Of a stretch of DNA of 64,000 nt, positions 54,132-63,820 are shown piece after piece. Below the pieces are notes generated by a model. It was not told where the DNA came from. It saw nothing but the letters and a program-made list of their open reading frames with translations, and searched no databases. The position numbers and the translations under genes are program-made. The DNA is from an uncultured Victivallis sp. (GTDB lineage: Bacteria; Verrucomicrobiota; Lentisphaeria; Victivallales; Victivallaceae), in the NCBI GenBank assembly GCA_944389815.1, contig CALXNS010000007.1, forward strand, positions 1 through 64,000, in the 5' to 3' direction. The stretch's first letter is position 1. Each line of letters opens with the position of its first letter.

Positions 54132-55430
54132 TCATCCAAGTTTCTCCACCCGGACCGCCGCGGCGCGCCCGTGGGCGTCCAGCCCCTCCATCGCGGCGAA
54201 CCTCCCGACGATCGGCGCTTCACGCAGCAGCGCGTGCCGCGAATATTTTACGATACTGGATCTCCGGTAGAAGCTGATCGTTTCGAGACCGTTGAAGAAA
54301 CGGGCGCTCGATGCGGTCGGCAGCACATGCGACGGCCCGGCGCAGAAGTCGCCGATCGGTTCAGGCGTCCACGGCCCGAGGAAAATCGCTCCGGAAGCGG
54401 TGATTTTTTTCGCCAGAAGTTCCGGTCGCTCCGTCTGAATTTCCAGATGTTCCGGTGCGTAGGAACTTGCGACGCGCGCCGCCTGTTCGAGATCGGCAAC
54501 GCAGATCAGAAAGAGTCCGTGCTCCATGACGCGATCAACAGTGGCGACCCGCGGGAGCGACGCCTTCTGCCGGAGGAATTCGGCTTCGACTTTGTCGATC
54601 ATTTCGCGGGAGGTGGTCACCATCACCGCTTGTTCCAGCCCGGAACCATGTTCCGCCTGCGAGAGAAGATCCGCGGCGACGAACGCCGGATCAGCCGAAT
54701 CATCGGCGATGACGAGAATTTCCGAGGGGCCGGCGACCATGTCGATTGCGACCTGACCGTAAAGAAGTTTTTTCGCCGCGGTCACGTAGGCATTGCCGGG
54801 ACCGACGATTTTTTCGACGCGGGGGACGCTCGCCGTCCCGAGTGCGAGTGCGGCCACGCCGTAGACGCCGCCGAGCCGGTAGACTTCGGTAACTCCGGCC
54901 TGCTGCATGGCGTAGAGAACGGCGGGCGGCACCTTCCCGTCCCGTCCGGGAGGTGTGACCGCGACGATTTCGCGGACGCCGGCGGCGGAAGCGATGCCGG
55001 CAGTGTGAATCACGGTGGAGACCAGCGGAGCGGTTCCGCCCGGAATGTAGACGCCGACCCGGTCGAGCGGTTCAAATTTTTCTCCGAGCGTCACGCCCGG
55101 GCGGGGGGAGGCGCTCCAGTTCCGCGGGCGGGTGCGCTTCGCAAAATCGCGAACCTGCCGCAGTGCAGTGCGGATGGCGGATTTGTCGCGGTTCGAAACG
55201 GCGTTTTTCGCCGCCTCCAGCTCTTCCGGAGTGATGCGGAAATCGGCCGGGGTGAGTTCGACATGATCGAATTTTTTGGCAAATTCCACGAGCGCCGCGT
55301 CGCCGCGCGCTTGCACTTCAGCGATGATTGTCCGGGCTGCGGCTTCGGCTTCCGGCGGGAATCCGGGACGCTGATAGAGCGTACCGAGTTCGGCTTCGAA
55401 ACCGGGCTGGTCAAAAAAAAGTTTCTTCAT
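54132..55430 (-). CDS. hisD: Histidinol dehydrogenase HisD
   Basis: A 432-residue protein with the HisD signatures KIVGPGNAYVTAAKKLL (the PF00815 core), the GPSEILV segment and DTHTPE-like region replaced by AEHGSGLEQAVM. It oxidises L-histidinol to histidine in two NAD-dependent steps. The gene overlaps the stop of panC by four bases (ATG at 55430-55428, panC TGA at 55429-55427), so the two are cotranslated. No other his genes are in the window. Confidence 0.94.
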   Translation of the reverse strand: MKKLFFDQPGFEAELGTLYQRPGFPPEAEAAARTIIAEVQARGDAALVEFAKKFDHVELTPADFRITPEELEAAKNAVSNRDKSAIRTALRQVRDFAKRTRPRNWSASPRPGVTLGEKFEPLDRVGVYIPGGTAPLVSTVIHTAGIASAAGVREIVAVTPPGRDGKVPPAVLYAMQQAGVTEVYRLGGVYGVAALALGTASVPRVEKIVGPGNAYVTAAKKLLYGQVAIDMVAGPSEILVIADDSADPAFVAADLLSQAEHGSGLEQAVMVTTSREMIDKVEAEFLRQKASLPRVATVDRVMEHGLFLICVADLEQAARVASSYAPEHLEIQTERPELLAKKITASGAIFLGPWTPEPIGDFCAGPSHVLPTASSARFFNGLETISFYRRSSIVKYSRHALLREAPIVGRFAAMEGLDAHGRAAAVRVEKLG

Positions 55431-56278
55431 GATTTCACCTGAATGAATTGATTGTCGATCAGGCGGGTCGTGCCGAAATAGGCCGCGACCGCGAGCAAGA
55501 GTTCCGTGGTATCGGCGTTCGGCGCGGTCAAAGATCCGGTGTCGAGCGCTTCGACGTAATCGACTCTGCCGCCCGCCGCTTCAATCTCTTTTTTCATCAG
55601 TTCGATCACGGTCGGGATCGTTTCAAGTCCGCCGCCCTCGATCGTGCGCCGACCGGCGCGCAATGAACGCGAGAGCACCAATGCGCGTTTTCGTTCCTCG
55701 GCCGAGAGGTAACGGTTGCGCGAACTCAAAGCGAGGCCGTCTTCATCACGCACCAGCGGCGCGGCAATGATTTCGATCGGGAAGTTCAGATCGCGCACCA
55801 TCCGGCGGATGACCAGCAGCTGCTGCGCATCCTTGCGCCCGAACACGGCGTAATCCGGCAGTGTCAGATTGAAGAGCTTTGCGACCACGGTGGTCACCCC
55901 GCGGAAATGAATCGGCCGGCTCGCGCCGCAGAGCGGGCGTGAGAGCACGGTTTCCTCAACCCAGGTGGATGCGTCGTCGGCGTACATCGAATCCGGAGCC
56001 GGAGCGTAGACAGCATCGACCTTGTGATCCTCGCAGAGTGTCCGGTCGTGTTCGAAGTCGCGCGGATAGGCGTCCAGGTCCTCATTTGGTCCGAACTGGG
56101 TTGGATTCACGAAGATCGAAACGATGACGATATCCGCCCGCTGCCGGGCGATGTCGATCAGCGAAGCGTGCCCGGCATGCAGATATCCCATCGTCGGGAT
56201 GAGCGAGATCGTTTTGCCGCGGCGTTTGGCGGAGAGCGCATAGGCTTGAATTTCCGCCGGTGTTCTGAAGATTTCCAT
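55427..56278 (-). CDS. panC: Pantoate--beta-alanine ligase PanC
   Basis: A 283-residue enzyme with the class HxGH nucleotide motif (MGYLHAGHASLI), NPTQFG and the KDAQQLLVIRRMV segment. It forms pantothenate from pantoate and beta-alanine with ATP. ATG 56278 follows AGGAAA; an in-frame upstream extension lacks coding character. It overlaps hisD by four bases, and ilvE lies upstream on the same strand across a terminator hairpin. Confidence 0.94.
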   Translation of the reverse strand: MEIFRTPAEIQAYALSAKRRGKTISLIPTMGYLHAGHASLIDIARQRADIVIVSIFVNPTQFGPNEDLDAYPRDFEHDRTLCEDHKVDAVYAPAPDSMYADDASTWVEETVLSRPLCGASRPIHFRGVTTVVAKLFNLTLPDYAVFGRKDAQQLLVIRRMVRDLNFPIEIIAAPLVRDEDGLALSSRNRYLSAEERKRALVLSRSLRAGRRTIEGGGLETIPTVIELMKKEIEAAGGRVDYVEALDTGSLTAPNADTTELLLAVAAYFGTTRLIDNQFIQVKS

Positions 56279-56330
56279 AAAGATTGTTTCCTGTCTGAAA
56301 CTGCGTTGATTTCGGTCTTGAAAGCGAAAG

Positions 56331-56351
56331 GGGCGGCCGATTGCGCCGCCC
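56331..56351 (-). terminator. Terminator hairpin downstream of ilvE
   Basis: On the minus strand GGGCGGC (56351-56345), loop GCAATCG, GCCGCCC (56337-56331), then CTTTCGCTTTC. It lies 50 bases after the ilvE stop. The T-tail is interrupted. Confidence 0.6.
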
Positions 56352-56402
56352 TTCCGCCAGTTGTTTGTCGTTCCGCGGAAAACGCGGTCGATATTTCGAA
56401 GT

Positions 56403-57410
56403 TTACGCTTCGACCAGCCAGCCGTGCCGGTCGGGGCGTTCGCCATGCTGGATGCCGGTCATTTCGTCATAGAGGCGTTTGAGCACCGGGCCGATTTCAG
56501 TGAGGTGATAATCGTAAACCGTGTCGCCGTCGAAGATCCGTCCGACCGGGGTCAGCACCACGGCGGTGCCGCAGGCGGCGACTTCGGCGAAATCCGCGAG
56601 TTCGGTGGCTTTTATTTTGCGCCGTTCGACGGTCATGCCGAGATCTGCGGCGATGGTCATCAATGAATTGTTGGTGATCGACGGCAGAATCGAATCGGAA
56701 AGGCTCGTGACATATTTCCCGTCTCTGGTGATGGCGAGGAAATTGCTGGTTCCGAATTCGTCGATATAAGTGTGGGTTGCCGGATCGAGGAAGAGCGCGA
56801 CCGGACAATGATGATCCTTGGCCTGTTTGCTGGAAATCAGGCTTGCGGCGTAGTTCCCCGCGGCCTTGATGTGACCGGTGCCGTGCGGAGCGGCGCGGTC
56901 GTAGTCGCGGGAAATCATCGCGTCGACCGGTTTGATGCCGCCCTTGTAATAGGCGCCGACGGGGACGACCATGATGATCAATTCATATTCGAGACTTGCG
57001 CCGACGCCGATCTGGGGGGTGGTTCCGAACATGACCGGGCGGATGTAGAGCGCGCCTCCGGTGCCGTACGGGGGGACGTAATCCTCGTTGTCGCGGACGA
57101 CGGTGCGGACCGCTTCGACGAACTTCTCGACGGGAAATTCCGGCATCAGGAGATGTCGCGCGGAACTGTTCATGCGTTCCCCGTTTGCTTCGGGGCGGAA
57201 GATTCTGATTTTTCCGTCCTTGCAGCGGAAGGCCTTTCCGCCTTCGAAGATGGCCTGCCCGTAATGAAGGGCGTTTGCGGCGATGGAGATGGTGATCTCG
57301 TAACTGTTGGAAAGTTTGCCGTCATCCCATTTTCCGTCGGCGTAGTGGAAGCGGATATTGCTTCGTGTGGGGCGGAATTTGAATCCGAGGTTTTCCCAAT
57401 CGATGTCCAT
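56403..57410 (-). CDS. ilvE: Branched-chain amino acid aminotransferase IlvE
   Basis: A 335-residue fold-type IV PLP enzyme: the PLP lysine lies in GHIKAAGNYAAS, with later LDPATHTYIDEFGTSNFLAI and SLPSITNN segments typical of group-II branched-chain aminotransferases. It interconverts Val/Leu/Ile and their keto acids. ATG 57410 has AGGAGAA upstream, and a good promoter precedes it. The leftward transcript ends at the hairpin downstream. Confidence 0.93.
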   Translation of the reverse strand: MDIDWENLGFKFRPTRSNIRFHYADGKWDDGKLSNSYEITISIAANALHYGQAIFEGGKAFRCKDGKIRIFRPEANGERMNSSARHLLMPEFPVEKFVEAVRTVVRDNEDYVPPYGTGGALYIRPVMFGTTPQIGVGASLEYELIIMVVPVGAYYKGGIKPVDAMISRDYDRAAPHGTGHIKAAGNYAASLISSKQAKDHHCPVALFLDPATHTYIDEFGTSNFLAITRDGKYVTSLSDSILPSITNNSLMTIAADLGMTVERRKIKATELADFAEVAACGTAVVLTPVGRIFDGDTVYDYHLTEIGPVLKRLYDEMTGIQHGERPDRHGWLVEA

Positions 57411-57458
57411 GGTCCGGAATTCTCCTAAATATGTTAAGGTGTATTGCCGTCGAATGAA

Positions 57459-57487
57459 AATATAACGCTGTTTTGCGTCAATATCAA
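57459..57487 (-). promoter_or_regulatory. Promoter of ilvE
   Basis: Minus-strand TTGATA (57487-57482), 17-base spacer, TATATT (57464-57459), about 48 bases upstream of the ilvE ATG. Confidence 0.65.
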
Positions 57488-57641
57488 GGGGCGGGGCGTG
57501 TTTTTGACGAACAAGCCGGTCGAATGGAAAAAAAACACGCTTTTCTTGAAAAAAAATTGGCATTTTCTGAAATGGAAGTTTATGTTATGAAAAATGCGGT
57601 TACCAGTGGAAAACGTTTCGGAAAATCAGGGAGTTTGAACG

Positions 57642-58262
57642 ATGAAATATTTGAGTGCGATGTTCTTTGCCGCAGTCGTCGTGATGTTTCTCGGCGCCGG
57701 TTGTGTCAATAATGAGATTCCGGTCGAGGATACGCAGCCGGTTCCGGAAGCGGTCGATGATCCGGGTTACTTCGATGAAACCGGTCTCGGCGGCGTTCCC
57801 GGCGGCGGCTTCGACGTTGCCGGCGGTTCCGGAGTCGGCGAGTGGGAGGAAGGCGCGAACAGTCCCGGCGCCGATGAGGACGGTTGGGTTCCGGCTGATC
57901 CGACCGGCAACCGCTTGAACATGCCGGTGATCTACTTCGCCTACGATTCGGATCTTCTGGTTCCGAGCGAAACCGCGAAACTGGATGCGATCGTCGCCTA
58001 TCTCAATGACAAGCCGGCTCTCGCGCTGGTGATTGAGGGACACTGCGACCAGCGCGGCACGGAGGAGTACAACCGCGCCCTGGGCGAACGGCGCGCCAAT
58101 GCGATCCGCGCCTATCTGGCCGGCAAGGGTTTGGCCGACGGCCGGATGAAGACCGTGAGCTACGGCGAGGACAAGCCGGCAGTCGAAGGCGAGGGCGAAA
58201 GTGTGTGGGCTCAGAATCGGCGCGGCGTTCCGGTTCCGATGCGAATGCCGCAGGCAAATTGA
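57642..58262 (+). CDS. pal: OmpA-family peptidoglycan-associated lipoprotein (Pal-like)
   Basis: A 206-residue lipoprotein: signal peptide with lipobox LGAGC (MKYLSAMFFAAVVVMFLGAGC), a low-complexity Asp/Gly/Pro linker (about 25-85) and a C-terminal OmpA domain with VIYFAYDSDLLVPSE, VIEGHCDQRGTEEYNRALGERRA and VSYGEDKPAV. This domain binds diaminopimelate-containing peptidoglycan and tethers the outer membrane to the wall. No tol or pal-system partner is nearby, so its exact name (Pal versus OmpA-like) is by similarity only. Confidence 0.88.
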   Translation: MKYLSAMFFAAVVVMFLGAGCVNNEIPVEDTQPVPEAVDDPGYFDETGLGGVPGGGFDVAGGSGVGEWEEGANSPGADEDGWVPADPTGNRLNMPVIYFAYDSDLLVPSETAKLDAIVAYLNDKPALALVIEGHCDQRGTEEYNRALGERRANAIRAYLAGKGLADGRMKTVSYGEDKPAVEGEGESVWAQNRRGVPVPMRMPQAN

Positions 58263-58398
58263 TCTGATTCCGGATCATATCAGAAATTAGTTTCAAAACA
58301 CCGTTTCCGCTCGACTGACTTGGAAAAGTTTCGCCGGGCGGTTTGTGTTTCCTGAGCATTGGGATTTTCAAACCTTCAAACATGAGGATGGAATAGTT

Positions 58399-59592
58399 AT
58401 GAGTAAGATTCACGTGGAGCACGTTTTTACCTCGGAATCGGTGTCCGAGGGGCATCCGGACAAGGTCTGCGATCAGATTTCCGATGCGATTCTCGATGCG
58501 TGTCTGTCGCAGGATCCGGAGAGCCGGGTCGCGTGCGAGACGCTGACGACGACCAATCTGGTGGTGATTTCCGGAGAGATCACCACGAAGGCGAAGGTGA
58601 ACTGGCAGGATGTCGCGCTCAATGCGATCCGCAAAATCGGTTATAATGATCCTTCGGTTGGTTTTTCCGCTGATGACGCCAAGGTGATGATCTGCGTACA
58701 CCGTCAGTCGCCGGATATTTCGCAGGGCGTGACCGAGGGGGCGGGACGTTTCAAGGAGCAGGGCGCGGGCGATCAGGGAATGATGTTCGGTTATGCGAGC
58801 AATGAAACTCCGGCGCTGATGCCGGCGACGATTTATTATGCACACAAGATCGTTGAGGAACTGGCTCGGCTGCGGCATGAGGATCCGGTGCGTTACAGGT
58901 ATCTGCGTCCGGATTCCAAGAGCCAGGTTTCCATCCGTTACAGGGACGGCAAGCCGGTCGCGGTCGAAACGGTGGTGGTTTCGCACCAGCATACGCCGGA
59001 TATGCCGATCGAGTGGCTGGAAGCTCTGGTGCGCGATGTGGTGAAGAAGGTGATCCCTGCGGAACTTCTCAGCGACAAGATCGTCTATTACGTCAATCCG
59101 ACCGGTCGTTTCGAAGTCGGCGGTCCGCACGGCGACACCGGTTTGACCGGGCGCAAGATCATCGTCGACACCTACGGCGGCGTCGGCAGCCACGGCGGCG
59201 GTGCGTTTTCCGGGAAGGATCCGTCGAAGGTGGACCGTTCCGCGGCGTACATGTGCCGTTACATCGCCAAAAACATCGTCGCGGCGAAACTCGCGGAGAA
59301 GTGTGAAGTTCAGGTGGCGTATGCGATCGGTGTTGCTGATCCGTTGAGCATCAATGTCGACACCTACGGTACCGGCGTGATAAATGATCGCGATCTGGAA
59401 CAGGTGATCCGCAAGGTGTTCTGCCTGAAACCCGCTTCGATCGTGAAGGAACTCGGGTTGAAATATCCCGGCAGCGGCTGGTGTTATCAGGATACGGCCG
59501 CCTACGGCCACTTCGGCCGCCCGCAGTTCCCGTGGGAACGTGTGGACCGGGTCGGCGAACTGCAGGAAGCCGCCGCCGCATACCGGAAGTGA
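58399..59592 (+). CDS. metK: S-adenosylmethionine synthase MetK
   Basis: A 397-residue protein with the diagnostic N-terminal [34 protein letters not shown] and [29 protein letters not shown]. It makes AdoMet from ATP and methionine. ATG 58399 was chosen because the conserved start follows directly. It opens a SAM-cycle string (metK, PfkB kinase, ahcY); no SAM riboswitch was recognised in the 136 bases upstream. Confidence 0.97.
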   Translation: MSKIHVEHVFTSESVSEGHPDKVCDQISDAILDACLSQDPESRVACETLTTTNLVVISGEITTKAKVNWQDVALNAIRKIGYNDPSVGFSADDAKVMICVHRQSPDISQGVTEGAGRFKEQGAGDQGMMFGYASNETPALMPATIYYAHKIVEELARLRHEDPVRYRYLRPDSKSQVSIRYRDGKPVAVETVVVSHQHTPDMPIEWLEALVRDVVKKVIPAELLSDKIVYYVNPTGRFEVGGPHGDTGLTGRKIIVDTYGGVGSHGGGAFSGKDPSKVDRSAAYMCRYIAKNIVAAKLAEKCEVQVAYAIGVADPLSINVDTYGTGVINDRDLEQVIRKVFCLKPASIVKELGLKYPGSGWCYQDTAAYGHFGRPQFPWERVDRVGELQEAAAAYRK

Positions 59593-59599
59593 GCGAACG

Positions 59600-60613
59600 A
59601 TGAAATTCCGTCATGAGAGCGATTCCTCTTCGGGGGAGGCGGTTCGGCTGCTCGGAGTGGGATCGCCGCTACTGGATATTTTAGTTTCGGTTAACGAAGC
59701 GTTTCTGGAGAGCGTCCCGGGCGAGAAAGGCGGCATGCTGATGGTCGACGCCGCGTTTCAGCAGGATGTGTTGTCGCGTCTTGCCGCCGAACCGCGCCTG
59801 GTGCCGGGAGGATCGGCGGGCAATACGGTGTTCGCACTGGCGCGCCTCGGAGTTCCCGCGGCGATGTTCGGCAAACTCGGGAACGATGCGAACGGCGCGT
59901 TTTACCGGAAGCGCCTGGAGGAACTGGGCGGTTCGGCGGCAGAGTTTCAGATAACGGAGGAACAGCCGACCGGCAGTTGTCTGGCGATGATTACGCCGGA
60001 CGGGGAACGGACGATGCGTTCGAATCTGGCGGCGTCGCTTCTGTTGCTGCCGTCCGAGGCGGAGCGGGTGGATTTTTCCCGTTACGATCTTGTTTACGTG
60101 GAAGGTTACATGCTTTATTCGGCAGTGCTGCCGACGGTGATGCGGCGCGCACGGGAAGCGGGATGCCGGATCGGACTGGACCTGGCCAGTTTTGAAGTGG
60201 TGCGCGATTTCCGGGAGGATCTGCCGGAGATTCTGCGGGAATATGTGGATATAGTTCTGGCCAACGAAGAGGAGGCGGCGGAACTTTTTCCGGGAATGAC
60301 GCCGGAGCAGCAGCTCGACCGGCTCTCTTCGTGGTGCGAGGTTGCCGCAGTGAAGCTCGGGCGGGACGGCGCATTGGTTCGCGAGGGCGGTGAGACGGCG
60401 CGGATTCCGGCGCAGCTTGTGGAGCATCCGGCGGATACGACGGCTGCGGGCGATTTGTGGGCGGCGGGATTTCTTTATGGTTTGATCCGGGGACGTTCGG
60501 TGTCTGAGGCTGCGTATTACGGCGCGGTGACCAGCGGCGAAGTTGTGAAGGTGATCGGGTCGGAGATCCCGGAAGAGCGTTGGGATTACATCCGGAGCCG
60601 GTTGAAGAGATAA
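59600..60613 (+). CDS. PfkB family kinase, likely adenosine kinase
   Basis: A 337-residue ribokinase-fold protein: N-terminal [19 protein letters not shown] resembles the GNPLLDI start of adenosine kinases, then [15 protein letters not shown] and the catalytic anion hole [14 protein letters not shown] (Asp of AAGD). It starts 7 bases after metK and ends 22 bases before ahcY, which releases adenosine and homocysteine. Phosphorylating that adenosine to AMP would pull the cycle forward. The family includes other sugar kinases, so substrate identity is inferred from position. Confidence 0.85.
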   Translation: MKFRHESDSSSGEAVRLLGVGSPLLDILVSVNEAFLESVPGEKGGMLMVDAAFQQDVLSRLAAEPRLVPGGSAGNTVFALARLGVPAAMFGKLGNDANGAFYRKRLEELGGSAAEFQITEEQPTGSCLAMITPDGERTMRSNLAASLLLLPSEAERVDFSRYDLVYVEGYMLYSAVLPTVMRRAREAGCRIGLDLASFEVVRDFREDLPEILREYVDIVLANEEEAAELFPGMTPEQQLDRLSSWCEVAAVKLGRDGALVREGGETARIPAQLVEHPADTTAAGDLWAAGFLYGLIRGRSVSEAAYYGAVTSGEVVKVIGSEIPEERWDYIRSRLKR

Positions 60614-60635
60614 GAGAGGAGCAACAGGAAAAGTC

Positions 60636-62042
60636 ATGGATTATAAAGTCAAAGACATTGCGCTGGCGGATTTCGGGCGCAAGGAGATTGAAATCGCCGA
60701 GCAGGAGATGCCCGGATTGATGGCGACCCGCGCCAAATACGGCCCGGAGCAGCCGCTGGCGGGAAAGAAAATCATGGGCAGTTTGCACATGACGATTCAG
60801 ACGGCGGTCCTGATTGAGACGTTGAAGGCGCTGGGAGCGGATGTCCGCTGGGCGAGCTGCAACATTTTTTCGACGCAGGATCATGCCGCTGCGGCAATTG
60901 CCGCCGGCGGGACGTCGGTTTTCGCCTGGAAGGGGGAGACGCTGGAGGATTACTGGGAGTGCACCTACCGGGCGTTGACCTGGCCGGACGGTTCGGGGCC
61001 GGACCAGATTGTCGATGACGGCGGCGACGCGACGCTGCTGATTCACCGCGGGGTCGCTGCGGAGGATGATCCGTCGATTCTGGATGTGAAGTCGGATGTG
61101 CATGAGGTGAACGTCATCAACGCGCTCCTGAAACGTGTTCTGGCGGAAGATCCGGGGCATTGGCACCGGGTCGCCGCGGCGGTGAAAGGGGTGTCGGAAG
61201 AGACCACGACCGGAGTGCATCGGCTTATTCAGATGCGTGACCGCGGAGAATTGTTGTTTCCCGCGATCAACGTGAATGATTCGGTGACCAAGAGCAAGTT
61301 CGATAACATATACGGCTGCCGTCACAGTCTGACCGATGGAATCAAGCGTGCGCTGGACGTGCTGTTATCCGGGAAGACGGTGATGGTCTGCGGTTACGGC
61401 GACGTGGGCAAGGGTTGTGCGGAGGCGCTCCGGAATGAACGCGCCCGGGTGCTGGTGAGCGAAGTCGATCCGATCTGCGCGCTGCAGGCATGCATGGCCG
61501 GATTCAAGGTCTGTACCGTGGACGATGCGCTTCCGGAGGCGGATCTCTATGTGACGACGACCGGAAATTGCCGGATCATCACCGCCGAACAGATGTCGAA
61601 GATGAAAGATCAGGCGATCGTCTGCAATATCGGTCACTTCGACGATGAGATCGAAGTTGCTGAACTCGAGAAGTGGCCGGGGGTGAAGAAGCTGGTGATC
61701 AAGGGAAGTGAGTGTCCGGTGAGCCGTTTCACCTTTGCGGACGGACATTCGATCTATCTTCTGGCCGAAGGGCGGCTGGTGAATCTGGGGTGTGCGACCG
61801 GACATCCGTCGTTTGTGATGTCGAGCAGCTTCACCAATCAGACGCTGGCGCAGATCGACATTGCGCGTCATCCGGATCGTCGGGTCGATGTCTATCTCAT
61901 TGAAAAGAAACTTGATGAGGAGGTCGCCCGGCTTCATTTGGAGAAACTCGGCGCGAAACTCACGCGACTCACCCCGGAACAGGCGGCGTACATCGGCGTG
62001 CCGGTGGATGGTCCGTACAAGCCGGAAAGCTACCGGTATTGA
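60636..62042 (+). CDS. ahcY: Adenosylhomocysteinase AhcY
   Basis: A 468-residue protein with the NAD-binding GYGDVGKG loop, [14 protein letters not shown] and DDGGDATLL, all typical of S-adenosylhomocysteine hydrolase. It splits S-adenosylhomocysteine into adenosine and homocysteine. AGAGGAG precedes ATG 60636. It is the third gene of the SAM-cycle string. Confidence 0.97.
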   Translation: MDYKVKDIALADFGRKEIEIAEQEMPGLMATRAKYGPEQPLAGKKIMGSLHMTIQTAVLIETLKALGADVRWASCNIFSTQDHAAAAIAAGGTSVFAWKGETLEDYWECTYRALTWPDGSGPDQIVDDGGDATLLIHRGVAAEDDPSILDVKSDVHEVNVINALLKRVLAEDPGHWHRVAAAVKGVSEETTTGVHRLIQMRDRGELLFPAINVNDSVTKSKFDNIYGCRHSLTDGIKRALDVLLSGKTVMVCGYGDVGKGCAEALRNERARVLVSEVDPICALQACMAGFKVCTVDDALPEADLYVTTTGNCRIITAEQMSKMKDQAIVCNIGHFDDEIEVAELEKWPGVKKLVIKGSECPVSRFTFADGHSIYLLAEGRLVNLGCATGHPSFVMSSSFTNQTLAQIDIARHPDRRVDVYLIEKKLDEEVARLHLEKLGAKLTRLTPEQAAYIGVPVDGPYKPESYRY

Positions 62043-62083
62043 GACGGGCAGGAGGAACGGAACGGTTTTTTTTGAAAGAGCTC

Positions 62084-62112
62084 TTGCATAATGGCGGAGA
62101 AGCTGTTATATT
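62084..62112 (+). promoter_or_regulatory. Promoter of the rpsP operon
   Basis: TTGCAT (62084-62089), 17-base spacer, TATATT (62107-62112), about 187 bases before rpsP. The leader contains palindrome TATGGCCATA and CCTGT..ACAGG, which may form small structures. Confidence 0.65.
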
Positions 62113-62298
62113 AAAGATTCTTATATTGCGGCACCAAATGATGTCTATGGCCATATCCTCGGGCCTGTGGATTTCGGGACAGGTGTTCGGCGGCTGAAAA
62201 CGTGGCTGTCAGCGTCGAAGAGTGCATCGGTCCGGGTGCTGTCAGTGTGATGAATCGGGAAATTCAGAAAAAGAGAGATTGAAAGAGGTTCAAGAGTT

Positions 62299-62667
62299 AT
62301 GGTCAGAGTCAGATTGAAACGTACGGGAGCGCATAAGATGGCCTGTTACCGGGTAGTGGTGATGGATCAGCGTTCCAGCCGCGATGGGAAGGCGATCGAG
62401 GAACTCGGTTTCTACAATCCGCGCAGCAAGGAAGAGAAAGTCAATCTGGAACGTGCTGATTACTGGAAGAGCGTCGGGGCGGATTTTTCGGAAACCGTCA
62501 CGAAGATCATCGAGCGCGTCCGTGCCGGCAAGAGTTTGAAGGATGTGGTTCGCAAGGCGACTCCCTCCAAGAAGGCGAAAGCTCGTATGGAGGCGGAAGC
62601 CAAGGCGAAGGCGGAAGCTGCCGCCGCTGCGGCCGAGCAGACTGCGGAGGCCGCGCCCGAAGCGTAA
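62299..62667 (+). CDS. rpsP: 30S ribosomal protein S16
   Basis: A 122-residue S16: MVRVRLKRTGAHKMACYRVVVMDQRSSRDGKAIEELGFYNP is the conserved N-terminus. The C-terminal 40 residues are an alanine/lysine/glutamate-rich tail beyond the usual length of about 80, as occurs in some lineages. AGAGGTTCAAGAG lies upstream. First gene of the rpsP-khpA-trmD-rplS operon. Confidence 0.96.
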   Translation: MVRVRLKRTGAHKMACYRVVVMDQRSSRDGKAIEELGFYNPRSKEEKVNLERADYWKSVGADFSETVTKIIERVRAGKSLKDVVRKATPSKKAKARMEAEAKAKAEAAAAAAEQTAEAAPEA

Positions 62668-62777
62668 TGACTTCGGTGCGCAGCCGGATGGCGACGCGTT
62701 TGTGCGGGTCGTGCATGAGGAGGAAATGAAGAAACGGCCCGCGGAATTGAACGCGGAAACTGCAGGAACAGAAAACG

Positions 62778-63095
62778 ATGTTAAAGAAATTATTGAGTTT
62801 ATTGACCGGCGGCGGCAGCGGTGGCGCGGAGAGCGTTGCCCGTGGCGACGGCGGACTGCGTGATCTGGAAGGCTTCGTTGATTACGTGGTTCGTTCGCTG
62901 GTGGATTTCCCGGACGAAGTGAAGCTTGAAATGGTCGAGAACGACGAGGGCTGCACGATACAGATCCGGTGCCGTAAGGAAGATATCGGCAAAATCGTCG
63001 GCAAACGCGGTAAAACGATCATGGCGATTCGTTCGCTGGTGAGCGGCGCGGCCGGACGTCAGCGGAAGCGGGTTTCGGTCGAAGTGCTCGACTGA
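62778..63095 (+). CDS. khpA: KH-domain RNA-binding protein KhpA
   Basis: A 105-residue protein with a KH domain (GKIVGKRGKTI, GxxG loop) preceded by a glycine/serine-rich stretch (GGGSGGAESVARGDGG). In Gram-positives KhpA (YlqC) sits between rpsP and rimM and binds RNA; here it keeps the position after rpsP. The N-terminal glycine-rich insertion lengthens it slightly relative to the about 80-residue core. Confidence 0.88.
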   Translation: MLKKLLSLLTGGGSGGAESVARGDGGLRDLEGFVDYVVRSLVDFPDEVKLEMVENDEGCTIQIRCRKEDIGKIVGKRGKTIMAIRSLVSGAAGRQRKRVSVEVLD

Positions 63096-63118
63096 AGCGT
63101 GCGGAGCGGAATGCCGTC

Positions 63119-63820
63119 ATGCGGATCGATATACTGACGCTGTTTCCGGAGATGTTTCCGGGGCCGCTGGGCGAAAGCATCATCGGCCGGGCGTCGGCGG
63201 GCGGAATGGCTTCGATCCGCGCCGTGGATTTGCGAACCTTCGCACATGACGCGCGGGGGACGGTGGACGACAAGCCTTACGGCGGCGGTCCGGGGATGTT
63301 GATGAAGGTTGAACCGGTCGTGGAGGCGGTGGAGTCGCTGCGGGAGCCGGAGAGTGTGGTGATCGTCACGTCTCCACGCGGAGAGCGGTTCAATCAGGCG
63401 CTTGCGCGTGAACTGTCCGGGCGAAAGCACCTGATCGTGGTGGCCGGGCATTACGAAGGGATCGACGAACGTGCGATCGAAGAGATCGGCGGTCGTGAGA
63501 TATCGCTGGGGGATTTCGTTCTCACGAGCGGAAATCTGGCGGCGATGGTGATTGCCGATGCGGTAATCCGGCTTCTTCCGGGAGTGCTCGGAAGCGATGA
63601 ATCCAGCGAGGAGGAGTCGCATTCGGACGGGTTGCTGGAATATCCGCAATACACGCGGCCGCCGGAATACCGCGGACGGACGGTGCCCGGGATATTGTTG
63701 TCGGGCGACCATGAAAAGATTCGCCGGTGGCGACGTGCCGAGGCGGAACGGCTGACCCGGGAACGGCGGCCGGATTTGTGGGAAAAATATTTACAAAAAC
63801 ATGGAGATGTTTTGAAATGA
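63119..63820 (+). CDS. trmD: tRNA (guanine37-N1)-methyltransferase TrmD
   Basis: A 233-residue SPOUT methyltransferase: RIDILTLFPEMF, DDKPYGGGPGMLMK, VVAGHYEGIDERA and AVIRLLPGVLGSDES are diagnostic. The loop read GDYVLTGGELPA in many TrmDs is GDFVLTSGNLAA here. It methylates G37 of tRNAs reading CNN codons. Its TGA overlaps the rplS start (ATGA). rimM, usually just upstream, is absent. Confidence 0.96.
   Translation: MRIDILTLFPEMFPGPLGESIIGRASAGGMASIRAVDLRTFAHDARGTVDDKPYGGGPGMLMKVEPVVEAVESLREPESVVIVTSPRGERFNQALARELSGRKHLIVVAGHYEGIDERAIEEIGGREISLGDFVLTSGNLAAMVIADAVIRLLPGVLGSDESSEEESHSDGLLEYPQYTRPPEYRGRTVPGILLSGDHEKIRRWRRAEAERLTRERRPDLWEKYLQKHGDVLK

Noticed and set aside
57557-57586. TTGGCA-18-TATGTT upstream of the Pal-like gene
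   Set aside because: Weak matches and long spacer; kept out of the feature list.
58263-58398. Possible SAM riboswitch upstream of metK
   Set aside because: 136 bases without the conserved SAM-I core or paired elements.
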